The notes beneath the pieces are model-generated. The model did not search any database. It was not told where the DNA came from and saw nothing but the letters and a program-made list of their open reading frames with translations. The position numbers were made by a program, and so were the translations under genes. Shown here piece by piece: positions 29,540 to 38,785 of a stretch of 64,000 nucleotides of DNA. Positions within the stretch are counted from its first letter, which is position 1. Each line of letters begins with the position of its first letter. Source of the stretch: Musicola paradisiaca NCPPB 2511 (GTDB lineage Bacteria > Pseudomonadota > Gammaproteobacteria > Enterobacterales > Enterobacteriaceae); contig NZ_CM001857.1 of assembly GCF_000400505.1 (NCBI RefSeq), positions 3,189,836-3,253,835 of the forward strand, given 5' to 3'.

Positions 29540-30433
29540 TTATGGTTGCAAGGCATTTCGCAGGTAGCCGTCCTGCCGCGCCAGACGACGCCGGGATTCT
29601 TCGACATCGCAACCGGTAAGGATCATGACAATGGCGGGTTTGACTTCATACCCGGTTTGAGCCAGATAGTGCCGTGCGCTTTCCCGATCCGTACCGGTGG
29701 CTTCCATCAGGATTCGGCAGGCGCGATCCACCAGCTTCACATTGGTGGCTTTTACATCCACCATCAGATTCTGATAGACCTTCCCCATCCGTACCATCGC
29801 CCCGGTAGAGATCATATTCAGGATCAGCTTTTGCGCCGTACCCGACTTCAGACGTGTCGACCCCGTCAGTACCTCCGGCCCTACCACGGGAGAAATAGCG
29901 AACTCGGCCTCCTGCGCGATGGGGGAGAGCGGGTTGCAGGAAATGGCCGCGGTGCGGCATCCAAGCCTGCGGGCATAGCGCAGCCCGCCAATGACATAAG
30001 GCGTCCGGCCGGAGGCGGCCAGCCCTATCACCATATCCGCCGAGCTCAACGACAATGCCGCCAGATCGGACCCGCCGAGTTGCGGATCGTCCTCCGCCCC
30101 CTCTACCGCCTTGAACATGGCTCCCGAACCGCCGGCGATAAGGCCGATGACGCAATCGTGCGGGATACCGAATGTCGGCGGGCACTCGGATGCATCCAGC
30201 ACCCCCAGCCGACCGCTGGTTCCTGCCCCCATATAAATGAGACGCCCGCCGGATTTCAGGCAGTCGGCCGTCGCATCCACAACCGCAGCGATATCAGGCA
30301 GGATCTGGCTGATAGCCTCAGGCACTTTCCGATCTTCCTGGTTGAACAGCGCCATCATCTCCAGCGTCGACAGTTGATCCAACGACATTGACGCCGGATT
30401 GCGCGTTTCTGAAATTAACGCTCCCAAGTCCAT
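29540..30433 (-). CDS. murQ: N-acetylmuramic acid 6-phosphate etherase MurQ
   Basis: Splits MurNAc-6-phosphate to GlcNAc-6-phosphate and D-lactate in cell-wall recycling. SIS-domain signatures include [23 protein letters not shown] (residues about 65-90), [14 protein letters not shown] and [14 protein letters not shown] longer open frame exists, but GAGGAAA just before two adjacent ATGs (30436, 30433) and family length (297 residues) fix the start. No murP or murR gene is adjacent. Confidence 0.92.
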   Translation of the reverse strand: MDLGALISETRNPASMSLDQLSTLEMMALFNQEDRKVPEAISQILPDIAAVVDATADCLKSGGRLIYMGAGTSGRLGVLDASECPPTFGIPHDCVIGLIAGGSGAMFKAVEGAEDDPQLGGSDLAALSLSSADMVIGLAASGRTPYVIGGLRYARRLGCRTAAISCNPLSPIAQEAEFAISPVVGPEVLTGSTRLKSGTAQKLILNMISTGAMVRMGKVYQNLMVDVKATNVKLVDRACRILMEATGTDRESARHYLAQTGYEVKPAIVMILTGCDVEESRRRLARQDGYLRNALQP

Positions 30434-30532
30434 CATTTTCCTCACTTCTGGTTCCAGGCAACACCAGGCCCTGATAAAAGTATCAACCGGTCTACCACCC
30501 GGTCTCTCACGGTACATCAATATTCCGAGCAT

Positions 30533-30570
30533 AAAAAACGGCTTGCAGGCGCACCGGCAAGCCGTTTTAT
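30533..30570 (-). terminator. Terminator between the 113-residue hypothetical gene and murQ
   Basis: A 12-bp perfect stem AAAACGGCTTGC/GCAAGCCGTTTT (30535-30546 with 30557-30568). A and T runs on both sides allow either direction. It ends the minus-strand gene at 30589-30930. Confidence 0.8.
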
Positions 30571-30588
30571 GGAAAAATCCGCCCAGGA

Positions 30589-30930
30589 TCAGAACATCTT
30601 GTCTTCGTCTTCACGGATCAACGCATCCAGACCGCCCAGCGTCTCACGCGCCTGCGCCCGATTGACGAGCTTTTGCTGTGCTGCCTCCGGGAAATCGGTG
30701 ATGCTGACTTGTCCCTTGGTGATCAGAACCTGGATAAGATCTTCCAGCACGCGCACCATTTCCAAATCACTGCTGCGCAGTTTCTCAATACTCGCCAGAA
30801 TAGCTTGCTGATTATTCATCCAGGCTATTGCCTCAACGGAATCATCGGGAAGTTCACCGTTCATATCAGAAAACGGCGCTTTCTCTACCCTGATCAAATG
30901 ACCGCTGTTGTCACGCAAAATATAAAACAT
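30589..30930 (-). CDS. Conserved hypothetical protein, 113 residues
   Basis: A small soluble acidic protein starting [20 protein letters not shown], with a helical region ([39 protein letters not shown]) and an acidic end ([10 protein letters not shown]). It resembles small gammaproteobacterial proteins often misnamed tryptophan synthase beta-like; it has no PLP site and cannot be that enzyme. It has its own terminator and no close co-oriented neighbour, so it is probably monocistronic. Function unknown. Confidence 0.75.
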   Translation of the reverse strand: MFYILRDNSGHLIRVEKAPFSDMNGELPDDSVEAIAWMNNQQAILASIEKLRSSDLEMVRVLEDLIQVLITKGQVSITDFPEAAQQKLVNRAQARETLGGLDALIREDEDKMF

Positions 30931-31578
30931 AAAAAAGCCCTTTTTTATTTACTTGTGAAATCCTTACGTTACTGGAACAAGGATTCACTCCTGATTGCGA
31001 TGTCATTACACTTCAGTGCGCTCTGGGGAGTGGATCCAACAGATTCAGCCCGTATCAACATGCCGCCCCATCGCGTTTATCCCATCATGCGCGAGACAAA
31101 ATCAGACGGTGCCATGACCTTCGCTACCCGGTCTCAAAACCGCCGTCGTATTCTGTCAAAAGGTGGCTTCCCCAGATAGATATGAAGGTTTTATTCCGAG
31201 TAGTGCTTTACCCGGCACGATCGATACCCTCAGATTGGACAGATAGCCGCTTCCGTCTTAACCCGACACGACATCATCGATCTGTCGCTCAGAATGTCAC
31301 CTCAACGCAGGTTGAGCAAGATATCGTCAATAATACTCGTCCGAGTTCACGGCTAAACCCGCCCTTGACTGCGCACCGCCAGCCATTTACGCGACAATAT
31401 CTTCGGCGAGTAGAATGAAGAGTTGCGTCCGATACGTTCTACCATCAATAATACTTGTAACTGTTAACTGTATGAGTCCAATGCATTCAGTCAATGCATT
31501 TGAGTTATATCACTTTTTTGATTGGCCTCGACGCTTTTGCCACCGGGCAGTCATGATGGTTAGGGAACACGCCACAGC
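30931..31578. other. Gene-free stretch before the type I secretion ATPase
   Basis: About 650 bp with no convincing gene. Two copies of the 8-bp palindrome AATGCATT (31480-31487 and 31493-31500) lie 13 bp apart, about 80-100 bp before the ATPase start, and could be an operator. A plus-strand frame over 30673-31179 shows no recognisable protein. Confidence 0.4.
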
Positions 31579-33762
31579 ATGAATGCATTTCATGGACAAC
31601 CGCCGGATGATACGGAAAATCCCGTGTCTCGCCACTATCAGGATCTTCGCAGTCGTCATGATGACCCGCTGCTCGACAGCCTTTTGGTGCTGTGCCGGTT
31701 ACAGGGGAAAGCCTCCAGCCGCACGGCGCTGACCGCCGGATTACCCCTGAAAGAACAGCGTTTAACCATCAATTTGCTACCGACAGCCGCAGCCCGTGCC
31801 GGTTTGCAGGCCCGGATCCTCAAACGCTCATTATCAGCAATCCCCAGAATGTCGCTGCCTGCCATGCTGATGCTCCGGGAAGGCCGGGCGGCTATCCTGC
31901 TGGGGTGGAATGACGATGGGTCGGCCCGTATCATGCCGAGCGAAACGGAGGGCGGCGAAATAACCCTCGACCACAATACCCTACAGCAGAATTACCTGGG
32001 TTTGGTGCTGTTCGCCCAGCCGCGTCATCGCTTTGAACAGCATGTTTCTCCGCTACTGTCCCGGGCTTATTTATGTGTCAGCGAAATCCTGAACTTGTCG
32101 CGCTTCTTTTATCTGGATGCCGCTATCGCCAGTCTGCTGATAAGCGCCATCGCGCTAAGTCTTCCGTTATTCGTGATGCACATTTACGATCAGGTAATTC
32201 CCCGCCAAACCACCGAAACCCTGTGGATGCTGGCTTCCGGCATCATCATTGCTCAGTTGTTTGAGCTGTTGCTGCGTGCTCTACAGCATCTCTGCCTGAA
32301 CAAAGCAGCCAAAAGAATCGATGTGACCGCGTCTGCGACATTATTCGAACGGTTATTGGGCATGCAGACCGCATCCCGGCAGCAAGCAAGCCCACTCATT
32401 CACAACATGCTTGCCCTGCAGGGATTGAGAAACTTTCTCACCCCCCAAAATTTGAGCGCGCTGCTGGATATTCCGTTTACCGTGCTGGCATTGATCGCCA
32501 TGGGGTTTATCGGCGGGCCGTTGGTTTGGGTTCCGTTGCTGACATGTCTGGGGCTGAGTGCGACATACTGGCTCTTACAATTTCCGTTATCAAACGCCAT
32601 CAGGAAATCACAACCGCTTCTCAGTGAACAAACCTCGTTACTGATAGAAACCTTGTCCGGGCTGGATACCATCAAAATCAACAATGCAGAGAGTGAACGG
32701 CAATACCAATGGGAGCAAAATGTTGGGTTGCTCAGCCGGCTCAGGGCCCGCATCAACTCACTGGCCGCCTTTTCCTCCAGCCTGACTCACTGGGGAACAC
32801 AATTCGCCGGGCTCATCATCGTGGTACTGGGCGTCTACCGAATCATGGGCGATACGCTCTCGCCCGGCGCATTGATCGCCTGTTATATGTTCAACAGCCG
32901 AATACTGGCGCCTCTGAATACGTTGGCCACCCGCCTGAGCCGCACGCTTCATGCCCGTCTGGCGGTGGATGCCGCCCATCAGATACTGCAATCACCGCAG
33001 GAACGCCATGAAGCGCAACGACCGCTCACACGAGAAAATATTCGCGGCAGCATTGAATTTCGCGATGTCACCTTTCAGTACCCGGAGCAAAAAAAATGCA
33101 CGCTGATCGATCTTAACCTTTCGATTCGCCCCGGTGAAAAAGTCGGCATTATCGGCAGAACCGGATCGGGAAAAAGCACATTGGAAAAATTGCTGCTCGG
33201 GCTTTATTCCCCTTCGCACGGCAATTTGTTAATTGACGGAATGGACGCTCGCCAGCTGGATGTCGGCGATCTGCGCCATAACATCGGCTATGTACCGCAG
33301 GATATCCAGCTATTCAACGGGACGTTGCGCGAGAATCTGCTCTGCGGCGCACGTTATATCGAAGACGAGGCCATGTTGAAAGCGGCCGAAATTGCCGGGA
33401 TTAACGAATTCGCCCGGTTACACCCTGACGGATACAACCTGCAGGTCGGCGAGCGCGGCTTACAGTTATCCGGGGGGCAGCGGCAAGCCGTCGCCATCGC
33501 TCGCGCCTTACTGCTGGAACCGCCGATCCTGGTGATGGATGAGCCCACCAGCGCAATGGACAACAGCAGTGAAGACCGGTTTCGTCAGGCGCTGATGCCT
33601 GGCCTTGAGGGTAAGACGCTGATATTGGTCACTCATCGGGTTTCCATGTTGGCGCTGGTCGACAGGCTCATCATTCTTGATAAGGGGCGTGTGATTGCCG
33701 ATGGCCCCAAAACAATTGTGATGGATGCATTAAAGAACGGTCAGATCAATACATCGCGCTGA
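31579..33762 (+). CDS. Type I secretion ABC transporter, LapB/HlyB type
   Basis: A fused inner-membrane permease-ATPase that would drive export of RTX-type adhesins or toxins. The N-terminal 150 residues form a C39-like domain without the catalytic Cys-His pair (a substrate-binding, non-cleaving domain as in HlyB and LapB). The membrane domain spans about 170-430, including FYLDAAIASLLISAIALSLPLFVMHIYDQVIP. The ATPase has Walker A GRTGSGKST (about 525), LSGGQRQAVAIARALL (about 630) and ILVMDEPTSAMD. No membrane-fusion protein, TolC-like protein or large substrate gene is adjacent, so it is an orphan here. The next gene is a diguanylate cyclase, convergent. Confidence 0.9.
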   Translation: MNAFHGQPPDDTENPVSRHYQDLRSRHDDPLLDSLLVLCRLQGKASSRTALTAGLPLKEQRLTINLLPTAAARAGLQARILKRSLSAIPRMSLPAMLMLREGRAAILLGWNDDGSARIMPSETEGGEITLDHNTLQQNYLGLVLFAQPRHRFEQHVSPLLSRAYLCVSEILNLSRFFYLDAAIASLLISAIALSLPLFVMHIYDQVIPRQTTETLWMLASGIIIAQLFELLLRALQHLCLNKAAKRIDVTASATLFERLLGMQTASRQQASPLIHNMLALQGLRNFLTPQNLSALLDIPFTVLALIAMGFIGGPLVWVPLLTCLGLSATYWLLQFPLSNAIRKSQPLLSEQTSLLIETLSGLDTIKINNAESERQYQWEQNVGLLSRLRARINSLAAFSSSLTHWGTQFAGLIIVVLGVYRIMGDTLSPGALIACYMFNSRILAPLNTLATRLSRTLHARLAVDAAHQILQSPQERHEAQRPLTRENIRGSIEFRDVTFQYPEQKKCTLIDLNLSIRPGEKVGIIGRTGSGKSTLEKLLLGLYSPSHGNLLIDGMDARQLDVGDLRHNIGYVPQDIQLFNGTLRENLLCGARYIEDEAMLKAAEIAGINEFARLHPDGYNLQVGERGLQLSGGQRQAVAIARALLLEPPILVMDEPTSAMDNSSEDRFRQALMPGLEGKTLILVTHRVSMLALVDRLIILDKGRVIADGPKTIVMDALKNGQINTSR

Positions 33763-33914
33763 TATTCGAGCCACGGTTCGAACCCATTCGATTGCGGGCG
33801 GGATATTCATCAGGGTCAGGCATCATAACGGTGCGATGTGATGCGACAGCCAAGGTGGGTGCATATCAGATAGAAGAGGAAACGCGGCAGATATGCAGCG
33901 GGTCTCTGTCGAAC

Positions 33915-35516
33915 TCACTGGTGGGTGCTATTGAGATCGTGGTAGATCTGGGTCTGGCTCCGCCCCAACGCTTTAGCCTGGTACATGGCGGCATCTGCGT
34001 TGATTGCCAGCGTCAGCGAATCCGTTCCATGCTCCGGATATAGCGCAATACCGATACTGCACGATATATCGAGCTTCTTCCCTTCGATAAAGAAGGGCTC
34101 ATTCAAGGCATGATGGATTTTATCTGCAACATACAGCGTATTTTCAATTTCCTTAATTCCCTGCAACAGGATGATGAATTCATCACCGCTTCGGCGATAT
34201 ACGGTGTCGGTATCTCGCACCGCGCTGCGCATACGTACAGCAGCTTCCTTCAACAGCAAATCACCTGTCGCGTGGCCAAAGGTATCATTGATTTGTTTAA
34301 ACTTGTCCAGATCGAGGAACATCAGTGCGATCTTCCTGCCGGTCTGCTTGGAGAGTTGGATAGCTTGCTCCATCTGCTCGGCAAACGTTAACCCATTCGC
34401 CAGCGATGTGAGAGAATCGTAATGCGCCAGCTGGCGGTAATGCTCTTCGCTGCGACGCAACATATCGATTGCGCGATATCGCTCGATCGCTACGGCGACC
34501 AACTGCGCCGATTTTTCAATGGATGCAATCTCATCTTCCGTCGGAGAATAGACTTTTCGATGATAAACGCTAAGGACACCTAATATTTCTTTGTTCTGAC
34601 CAAAAATAGGCTCCGACCAACATGAACGTAGCCCGGCATACAATGCCAGACCTTTATAAAGAGACCAGTGAGGATGTGTAGATATATCTTCTGCAATAAC
34701 ACGTTTTCCGCTATATGCAGCGGTTCCAAAAGAAGCGGCACCATCAGCAATCTTCACGTTATGCATGGCATTTTTATAAAAGCCCGGCAGGCTGGGCGCA
34801 GAACCCAGAGTCAAACATTTCTTTTCCTTATCAACCAGCAATACAGAGCACACGATACGCCCAGGGTTTTTCTCTTCCACGCTGAAAATAATTGCGTCAA
34901 GAATATCTTTCAGCGGCGCGCCGCTAGATAGCAGCTCCAGTGCGCGATTATATGAATTATCATGATGTTCCTGAGTCTTACGCTCGGTAATGTCTATTTT
35001 TATACCAACATACTGCATAGAATTGCTGGCTTTATTATATATTTTTACGATACTGGCTTTTTCCCAATATAACTGTCCGTTTTTCTTACGATTAATAAAC
35101 TCTCCATTCCAGACCTCACCTTTATTCAGCGTTGACCATAATTCGTCATAAACACTGGCATTGGTCATTCCGGAACTTAATATATTGGTTTTTCTGCCAA
35201 GAATCTCTTCCGCCTCATATCCCGACATCGTCGTGAATTGACGATTCACATAAACGATTTCACAGTTTTCATCAGCAATCATTATCGATGCAGGGCTGTA
35301 CTCGGCAGCGAAGAAAATCATATTCAGAAAATCTTGCTTTTTTTGATCTGAATTGCTTTTCTCCTGAAGCCGACGATTTCTTGCCGAGGAAACCACTAAG
35401 AGCACTATTAATAGAATTATTATAATTTCATACACAATAACACTCCCCTCAGGCCCAAATGGTCCTGAACGTACAAAACGTCGAATCACTGAAAATGAAA
35501 ATCCCGGCAAAAACAT
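33915..35516 (-). CDS. Membrane diguanylate cyclase, PAS-GAF-GGDEF with SGDEF motif
   Basis: Predicted to make cyclic di-GMP. One membrane helix (YEIIIILLIVLLVVSS, about 29-44) is followed by a PAS domain (about 65-180, ending IKIDITERKTQEHH), a GAF domain (about 185-345) and a GGDEF domain (about 370-525). The active-site motif is SGDEF (443-447), with Ser for the first Gly; such variants can be active. The inhibitory site RDTD is intact five residues before it. The ATG at 35516 has GAGGGG almost touching it. A GTG at 35435, ten bases after another GAGGGGAG and just before the helix, is an alternative start. Confidence 0.88.
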   Translation of the reverse strand: MFLPGFSFSVIRRFVRSGPFGPEGSVIVYEIIIILLIVLLVVSSARNRRLQEKSNSDQKKQDFLNMIFFAAEYSPASIMIADENCEIVYVNRQFTTMSGYEAEEILGRKTNILSSGMTNASVYDELWSTLNKGEVWNGEFINRKKNGQLYWEKASIVKIYNKASNSMQYVGIKIDITERKTQEHHDNSYNRALELLSSGAPLKDILDAIIFSVEEKNPGRIVCSVLLVDKEKKCLTLGSAPSLPGFYKNAMHNVKIADGAASFGTAAYSGKRVIAEDISTHPHWSLYKGLALYAGLRSCWSEPIFGQNKEILGVLSVYHRKVYSPTEDEIASIEKSAQLVAVAIERYRAIDMLRRSEEHYRQLAHYDSLTSLANGLTFAEQMEQAIQLSKQTGRKIALMFLDLDKFKQINDTFGHATGDLLLKEAAVRMRSAVRDTDTVYRRSGDEFIILLQGIKEIENTLYVADKIHHALNEPFFIEGKKLDISCSIGIALYPEHGTDSLTLAINADAAMYQAKALGRSQTQIYHDLNSTHQ

Positions 35517-35569
35517 CCCCTCACATGGGTTTTCAGGGTCGGCACATTTCCGGAGAGTAGAAAGGGAGA

Positions 35570-35633
35570 ATAAAAAAACTATCCGGCTCTGATGGATAGT
35601 TCACAAACATAAAAACGACAGCATAAAGCCTCC
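35570..35633 (-). promoter_or_regulatory. Possible leader peptide and attenuator before the diguanylate cyclase
   Basis: On the minus strand GGAGG (35629-35633) stands four bases before ATG 35624, opening a seven-codon frame MLSFLCL that stops at 35601. The stop codon abuts a hairpin AACTATCC/GGATAGTT (35577-35584 with 35594-35601) that is followed by T7. The whole unit lies 55 bases upstream of the cyclase start. A short peptide ending at a terminator is the arrangement of transcription attenuators; no alternative antiterminator hairpin was worked out, so it may be only a terminator. Confidence 0.45.
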
Positions 35634-36083
35634 ATATCGCCGCGTGCAGCCCCCAAGGGTAAGAATCAGGCACTAATTGAATCAGCTATATTAATAATCG
35701 TTATAGATATAAGCTTGACTAATAATTAGATACAACCCTTTACGCATTTTGTAGCGCAATATTGTGACCATCAATTTTTCGTAAGCAAATCACTTATACC
35801 AATAGGTAATATTATTTTAATCAAAAAAATCTATCATAAGCTTATTTTTGATCGTTGGTAACAAACATTTATACTTTTTTATTAAAAATCAAATAATTAC
35901 ATAGCGCATTCAACTATAGGTGCTGTCATTGAGAAATGATCTCGTTTTCAACAAAATAGCGCTTTCTCACGTCAAAAACTCAATCATCTACCACATAAAA
36001 CACTAGTTTTTTACAAAAAACAAGCCATAAAAACATGAACCCCACCATTAGTAAACTAATAATTTATTTTTCGTTATAGAAAA
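35634..36083. other. AT-rich gap between pdeH and the diguanylate cyclase gene
   Basis: About 450 bp, strongly AT-rich, without a credible reading frame. On the minus strand it lies between the pdeH terminator and the attenuator-like hairpin, so it must hold the promoter of the cyclase leader and may hold a short transcript of its own. No specific promoter could be chosen with confidence. Confidence 0.4.
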
Positions 36084-36121
36084 ATCCAGGGCCGCTCCTG
36101 ACGCGGTCAGCGCTCCCTGGT
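36084..36121 (-). terminator. pdeH terminator
   Basis: On the minus strand CCAGGG and an inner CTGAC/GTCAG stem form a long imperfect hairpin (about 36088-36121), closed by CCCTGG and followed by ATTTTTC. Confidence 0.7.
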
Positions 36122-36195
36122 ATACAAAAGAGAACGCTGTGGACAAAAACGATACATGGGGTTGCAGAGAAAATCTTGGCAAAAAAATTGGTGAT

Positions 36196-36987
36196 CTAGA
36201 GTTCGGTGTGAAGACTGTCTATTTTTTCAAAAGGTTGAGGTCTGGAAAGGAAATACCCTTGCGCAGCAGAGGCTTTAGACTGTTTAACTATCTCCCATTC
36301 TTCTTCGGTTTCAACACCTTCAATCACTACGTCGTTGCAATAACTGGCCAGTAACGTGATCAGATAAGGAAATAGCTGACGTCCTTGCTCCGTTTTCAAC
36401 AACATAATGAATAACTCTCTGGCTATTTTGATACAGTCATACTTGGTCAGAGAAAGAGAAGAAAAATTAGCAACGCCACATCCAAAATCATCCAGCCACA
36501 ATCGATTGGCCTCTGGCAACCCCGCCAGCTTGTCTTTGGGGAGCACATCCAGGTTCTCTACCAATTCAAAACGCAACCATGGCATAGAAGAGAGCAATTT
36601 CTTTGCTGCGCGGTTGTCCTGCAGCGCCAGAAGCGTCAAACCATCGATATTGACGGACGCACGCAGGCCATCGTTCTGGAAACGGAGAGACCACTGATTC
36701 AGAAACCGAAGTTGATCAATAACAATATCCAACCGTTCGACAACATTAAGGTGGGAAAAGTATTTCTCGGGCGAGAGCAGAGTCTGGGGAGAAGAGGGAT
36801 GAAATACGGCGGTCAACAATTCGATTCCCATCAGCCGACCTGATGTTCGATAAATCGGTTGAAACGTATAGCGTCTATGGCAACTGCGCCACGAATCAAC
36901 ATCAACGCATCCTTCTTCTCCTGATGAAGAGATGGCAGGGCCGGACTGATTAAAGTGACTATTTTGCTGCACCAGATATTCCGCCAT
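36196..36987 (-). CDS. pdeH: EAL-domain cyclic di-GMP phosphodiesterase, PdeH (YhjH) type
   Basis: Degrades c-di-GMP and in enterobacteria keeps levels low so that flagella can rotate. A stand-alone EAL domain close to E. coli PdeH: RRYTFQPIYRTSGRLMGIELLTA (the EAL motif reads ELL, as in PdeH), SVNIDGLTLLAL, LRFELVEN, LWLDDFGCGVANFS, VIEGVETEEEW and AAQGYFLSRPQP. It has no membrane anchor. The start at ATG 36987 (MAEYLVQQNSH) is preferred because a sigma28 promoter ends just above the longer ORF start at 37026, which would make that one leaderless. Confidence 0.9.
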   Translation of the reverse strand: MAEYLVQQNSHFNQSGPAISSSGEEGCVDVDSWRSCHRRYTFQPIYRTSGRLMGIELLTAVFHPSSPQTLLSPEKYFSHLNVVERLDIVIDQLRFLNQWSLRFQNDGLRASVNIDGLTLLALQDNRAAKKLLSSMPWLRFELVENLDVLPKDKLAGLPEANRLWLDDFGCGVANFSSLSLTKYDCIKIARELFIMLLKTEQGRQLFPYLITLLASYCNDVVIEGVETEEEWEIVKQSKASAAQGYFLSRPQPFEKIDSLHTEL

Positions 36988-37034
36988 GAAAGATACGCTT
37001 ACCAACAAAAAATATACCACATGCACATATAAGT

Positions 37035-37061
37035 TTATCGAGTGAACCCTGACAAACTTTA
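37035..37061 (-). promoter_or_regulatory. Sigma28 (FliA) promoter of pdeH
   Basis: On the minus strand TAAA, 15 bases, then CTCGATAA matches the flagellar consensus TAAA-N15-GCCGATAA at 10 of 12 positions. E. coli pdeH (yhjH) is likewise a class 3 flagellar gene. Transcription would begin near 37027, giving a leader of about 40 nt. Confidence 0.82.
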
Positions 37062-37330
37062 TCCTGGCTGGATGTAAGATGAATTACATTACAAAGTAAA
37101 CATGACGGATACATTGCATGGGAAAAATTGTTTTTATATCAAAAGACTATGAAAGAAAACACACTGCAACTACATAATCAAGTTAAGTCTACCCGCCATA
37201 TACGCTATCAATCAGCAGAATAGACTCTGTTTTTGTGTTTTACTCGGCTTCATCGCCTTGATGAAGGTGCCGAGTGTGTAAAACACATTGCCAGAGTATA
37301 ATCGGCGCCGTTTTATAGAAGGGAAATAAT

Positions 37331-37591
37331 ATGGCTCTGCTGATTACCGCAAAATGCATCAACTGCGATATGTGTGAACCGGAATGCCCTAATCAGGCAA
37401 TCTCCATGGGGATAGAGATTTATGAAATAGATCCGTTACGCTGTACCGAATGTGTCGGACATTATGACATCCCTACCTGCCAAAGGGTTTGCCCGATCGA
37501 TAATACGATCCTGAAAGATCCCAACCGCCAGGAAAGTACCGAGCAACTTTGGGAGAAATTCGTTCAATTGCACCATGCGGATAAACTCTGA
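37331..37591 (+). CDS. yfhL: YfhL family 4Fe-4S ferredoxin
   Basis: A small cytoplasmic electron carrier with two 4Fe-4S clusters. The 86 residues equal E. coli YfhL. Cysteine motifs are CINCDMCEPECP and, with the longer spacing typical of this ferredoxin group, CTECVGHYDIPTCQRVCP. It is convergent with acpS (8 bp between stops), as in E. coli. GAAGGGAAATAAT lies before the ATG. Confidence 0.96.
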   Translation: MALLITAKCINCDMCEPECPNQAISMGIEIYEIDPLRCTECVGHYDIPTCQRVCPIDNTILKDPNRQESTEQLWEKFVQLHHADKL

Positions 37592-37599
37592 CTCGTCAT

Positions 37600-37980
37600 T
37601 CAACTTTCAATGATGACCGTGGCACAAGCATAGTGCCGCTCATCCGCCAGAGAAACATGAATGTGTCTTACACCCATTTCCGCAGCCAGTTCTGCCGCGC
37701 GATCGAGCAATTTCAGTTCAGGTTTTCCCATTCCATTGTTGGACACCTCAAAATGGGCAAAAGCCAGGCCGTTTCGAATTCCGGTACCAAACGCTTTAGC
37801 CGCAGCTTCCTTTACTGCGAAACGCTTGGCAAGAAAACGAATCGGCTGATGATGCATCTGATATTGCCGCCACTCATGCTCACTCAGAACCCGTCTGGCC
37901 AAACGGTCGCCGGAACGCCCGGCCACCGCTTCAATTCTGGCGATCTCTACAATATCCGTACCGAGCCCCAGAATTGCCAT
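37600..37980 (-). CDS. acpS: Holo-acyl-carrier-protein synthase AcpS
   Basis: Transfers phosphopantetheine from CoA to acyl carrier protein. The 126 residues are the standard length. Signatures [17 protein letters not shown] and [20 protein letters not shown] carry the Mg- and CoA-binding residues (Asp9, Glu58 region). Its start codon overlaps the pdxJ stop by one base, and it is the last gene of the rnc-era-recO-pdxJ-acpS series. Confidence 0.97.
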   Translation of the reverse strand: MAILGLGTDIVEIARIEAVAGRSGDRLARRVLSEHEWRQYQMHHQPIRFLAKRFAVKEAAAKAFGTGIRNGLAFAHFEVSNNGMGKPELKLLDRAAELAAEMGVRHIHVSLADERHYACATVIIES

Positions 37981-38711
37981 TAACGACGGGCTTCCCGCAT
38001 CAGGGACTTCATGTCTGCGACTGCGTCGGCGAGACCACTCATCACTGCTCTACCAATAATGGCGTGACCGATGTTCAACTCATGCATCTCAGGCAGTGCT
38101 GCAATGGGTTGTACATTGTGATAGGTCAATCCGTGCCCGGCATTAACGTTAATCCCCAGGCCAGCGGCATAAGAGGCCGCCTCACGAATGCGGGCAAATT
38201 CCAGCTGGCGGGTGTGTTCATCAACCGCATCGGCATAGGCGCCAGTGTGGATTTCAATATAGGGTGCGCCACAGGCGGCGGCAGCGTCTATCTGCGCATG
38301 ATTCGCATCAATAAACAGGGAAACCTGAATCCCGGCATCGCGCAATCTGGCTACTGAGATCTTCATTCTTTCCAACTGTCCGGCAACGTCCAGGCCGCCT
38401 TCCGTTGTGACTTCCTGGCGTTTTTCCGGGACCAGGCAACAAAAATGCGGTTTCAGTTCGCAGGCAATAGCCAGCATTTCATCAGTCACTGCCATTTCCA
38501 GGTTCATCCGGGTCTGGATAGTTTGACGCAACAACCTGACATCCCTATCGGTGATATGACGCCGATCTTCCCGCAAATGCACAGTGATCCCGTCTGCTCC
38601 CGCCTGCTCGGCGATAAATGCCGCCTGCACCGGATCTGGATACGCAGTACCACGCGCATTACGCAAGGTGGCGACGTGATCGATATTTACGCCCAACAAC
38701 AACTCAGACAT
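37980..38711 (-). CDS. pdxJ: Pyridoxine 5'-phosphate synthase PdxJ
   Basis: Joins 1-deoxyxylulose 5-phosphate and aminoacetone phosphate to form pyridoxine phosphate. A TIM-barrel protein of 243 residues, the family length. Motifs [33 protein letters not shown] and [16 protein letters not shown] are intact. It lies 74 bp downstream of recO and overlaps acpS by one base. Confidence 0.97.
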   Translation of the reverse strand: MSELLLGVNIDHVATLRNARGTAYPDPVQAAFIAEQAGADGITVHLREDRRHITDRDVRLLRQTIQTRMNLEMAVTDEMLAIACELKPHFCCLVPEKRQEVTTEGGLDVAGQLERMKISVARLRDAGIQVSLFIDANHAQIDAAAACGAPYIEIHTGAYADAVDEHTRQLEFARIREAASYAAGLGINVNAGHGLTYHNVQPIAALPEMHELNIGHAIIGRAVMSGLADAVADMKSLMREARR

Positions 38712-38785
38712 GATTTATCCTTCATCAGCAAAACGATTGCGGCAGTGTACACCCATGATAACCGCGACGGCATATTCACATTAAC

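Noticed and set aside
30673-31179. A 168-codon plus-strand frame before the secretion ATPase
   Set aside because: Half of it is antisense to the 113-residue gene and the rest has no recognisable features.
36139-36354. A short plus-strand frame at the pdeH 3' end
   Set aside because: Mostly antisense to the conserved end of pdeH.
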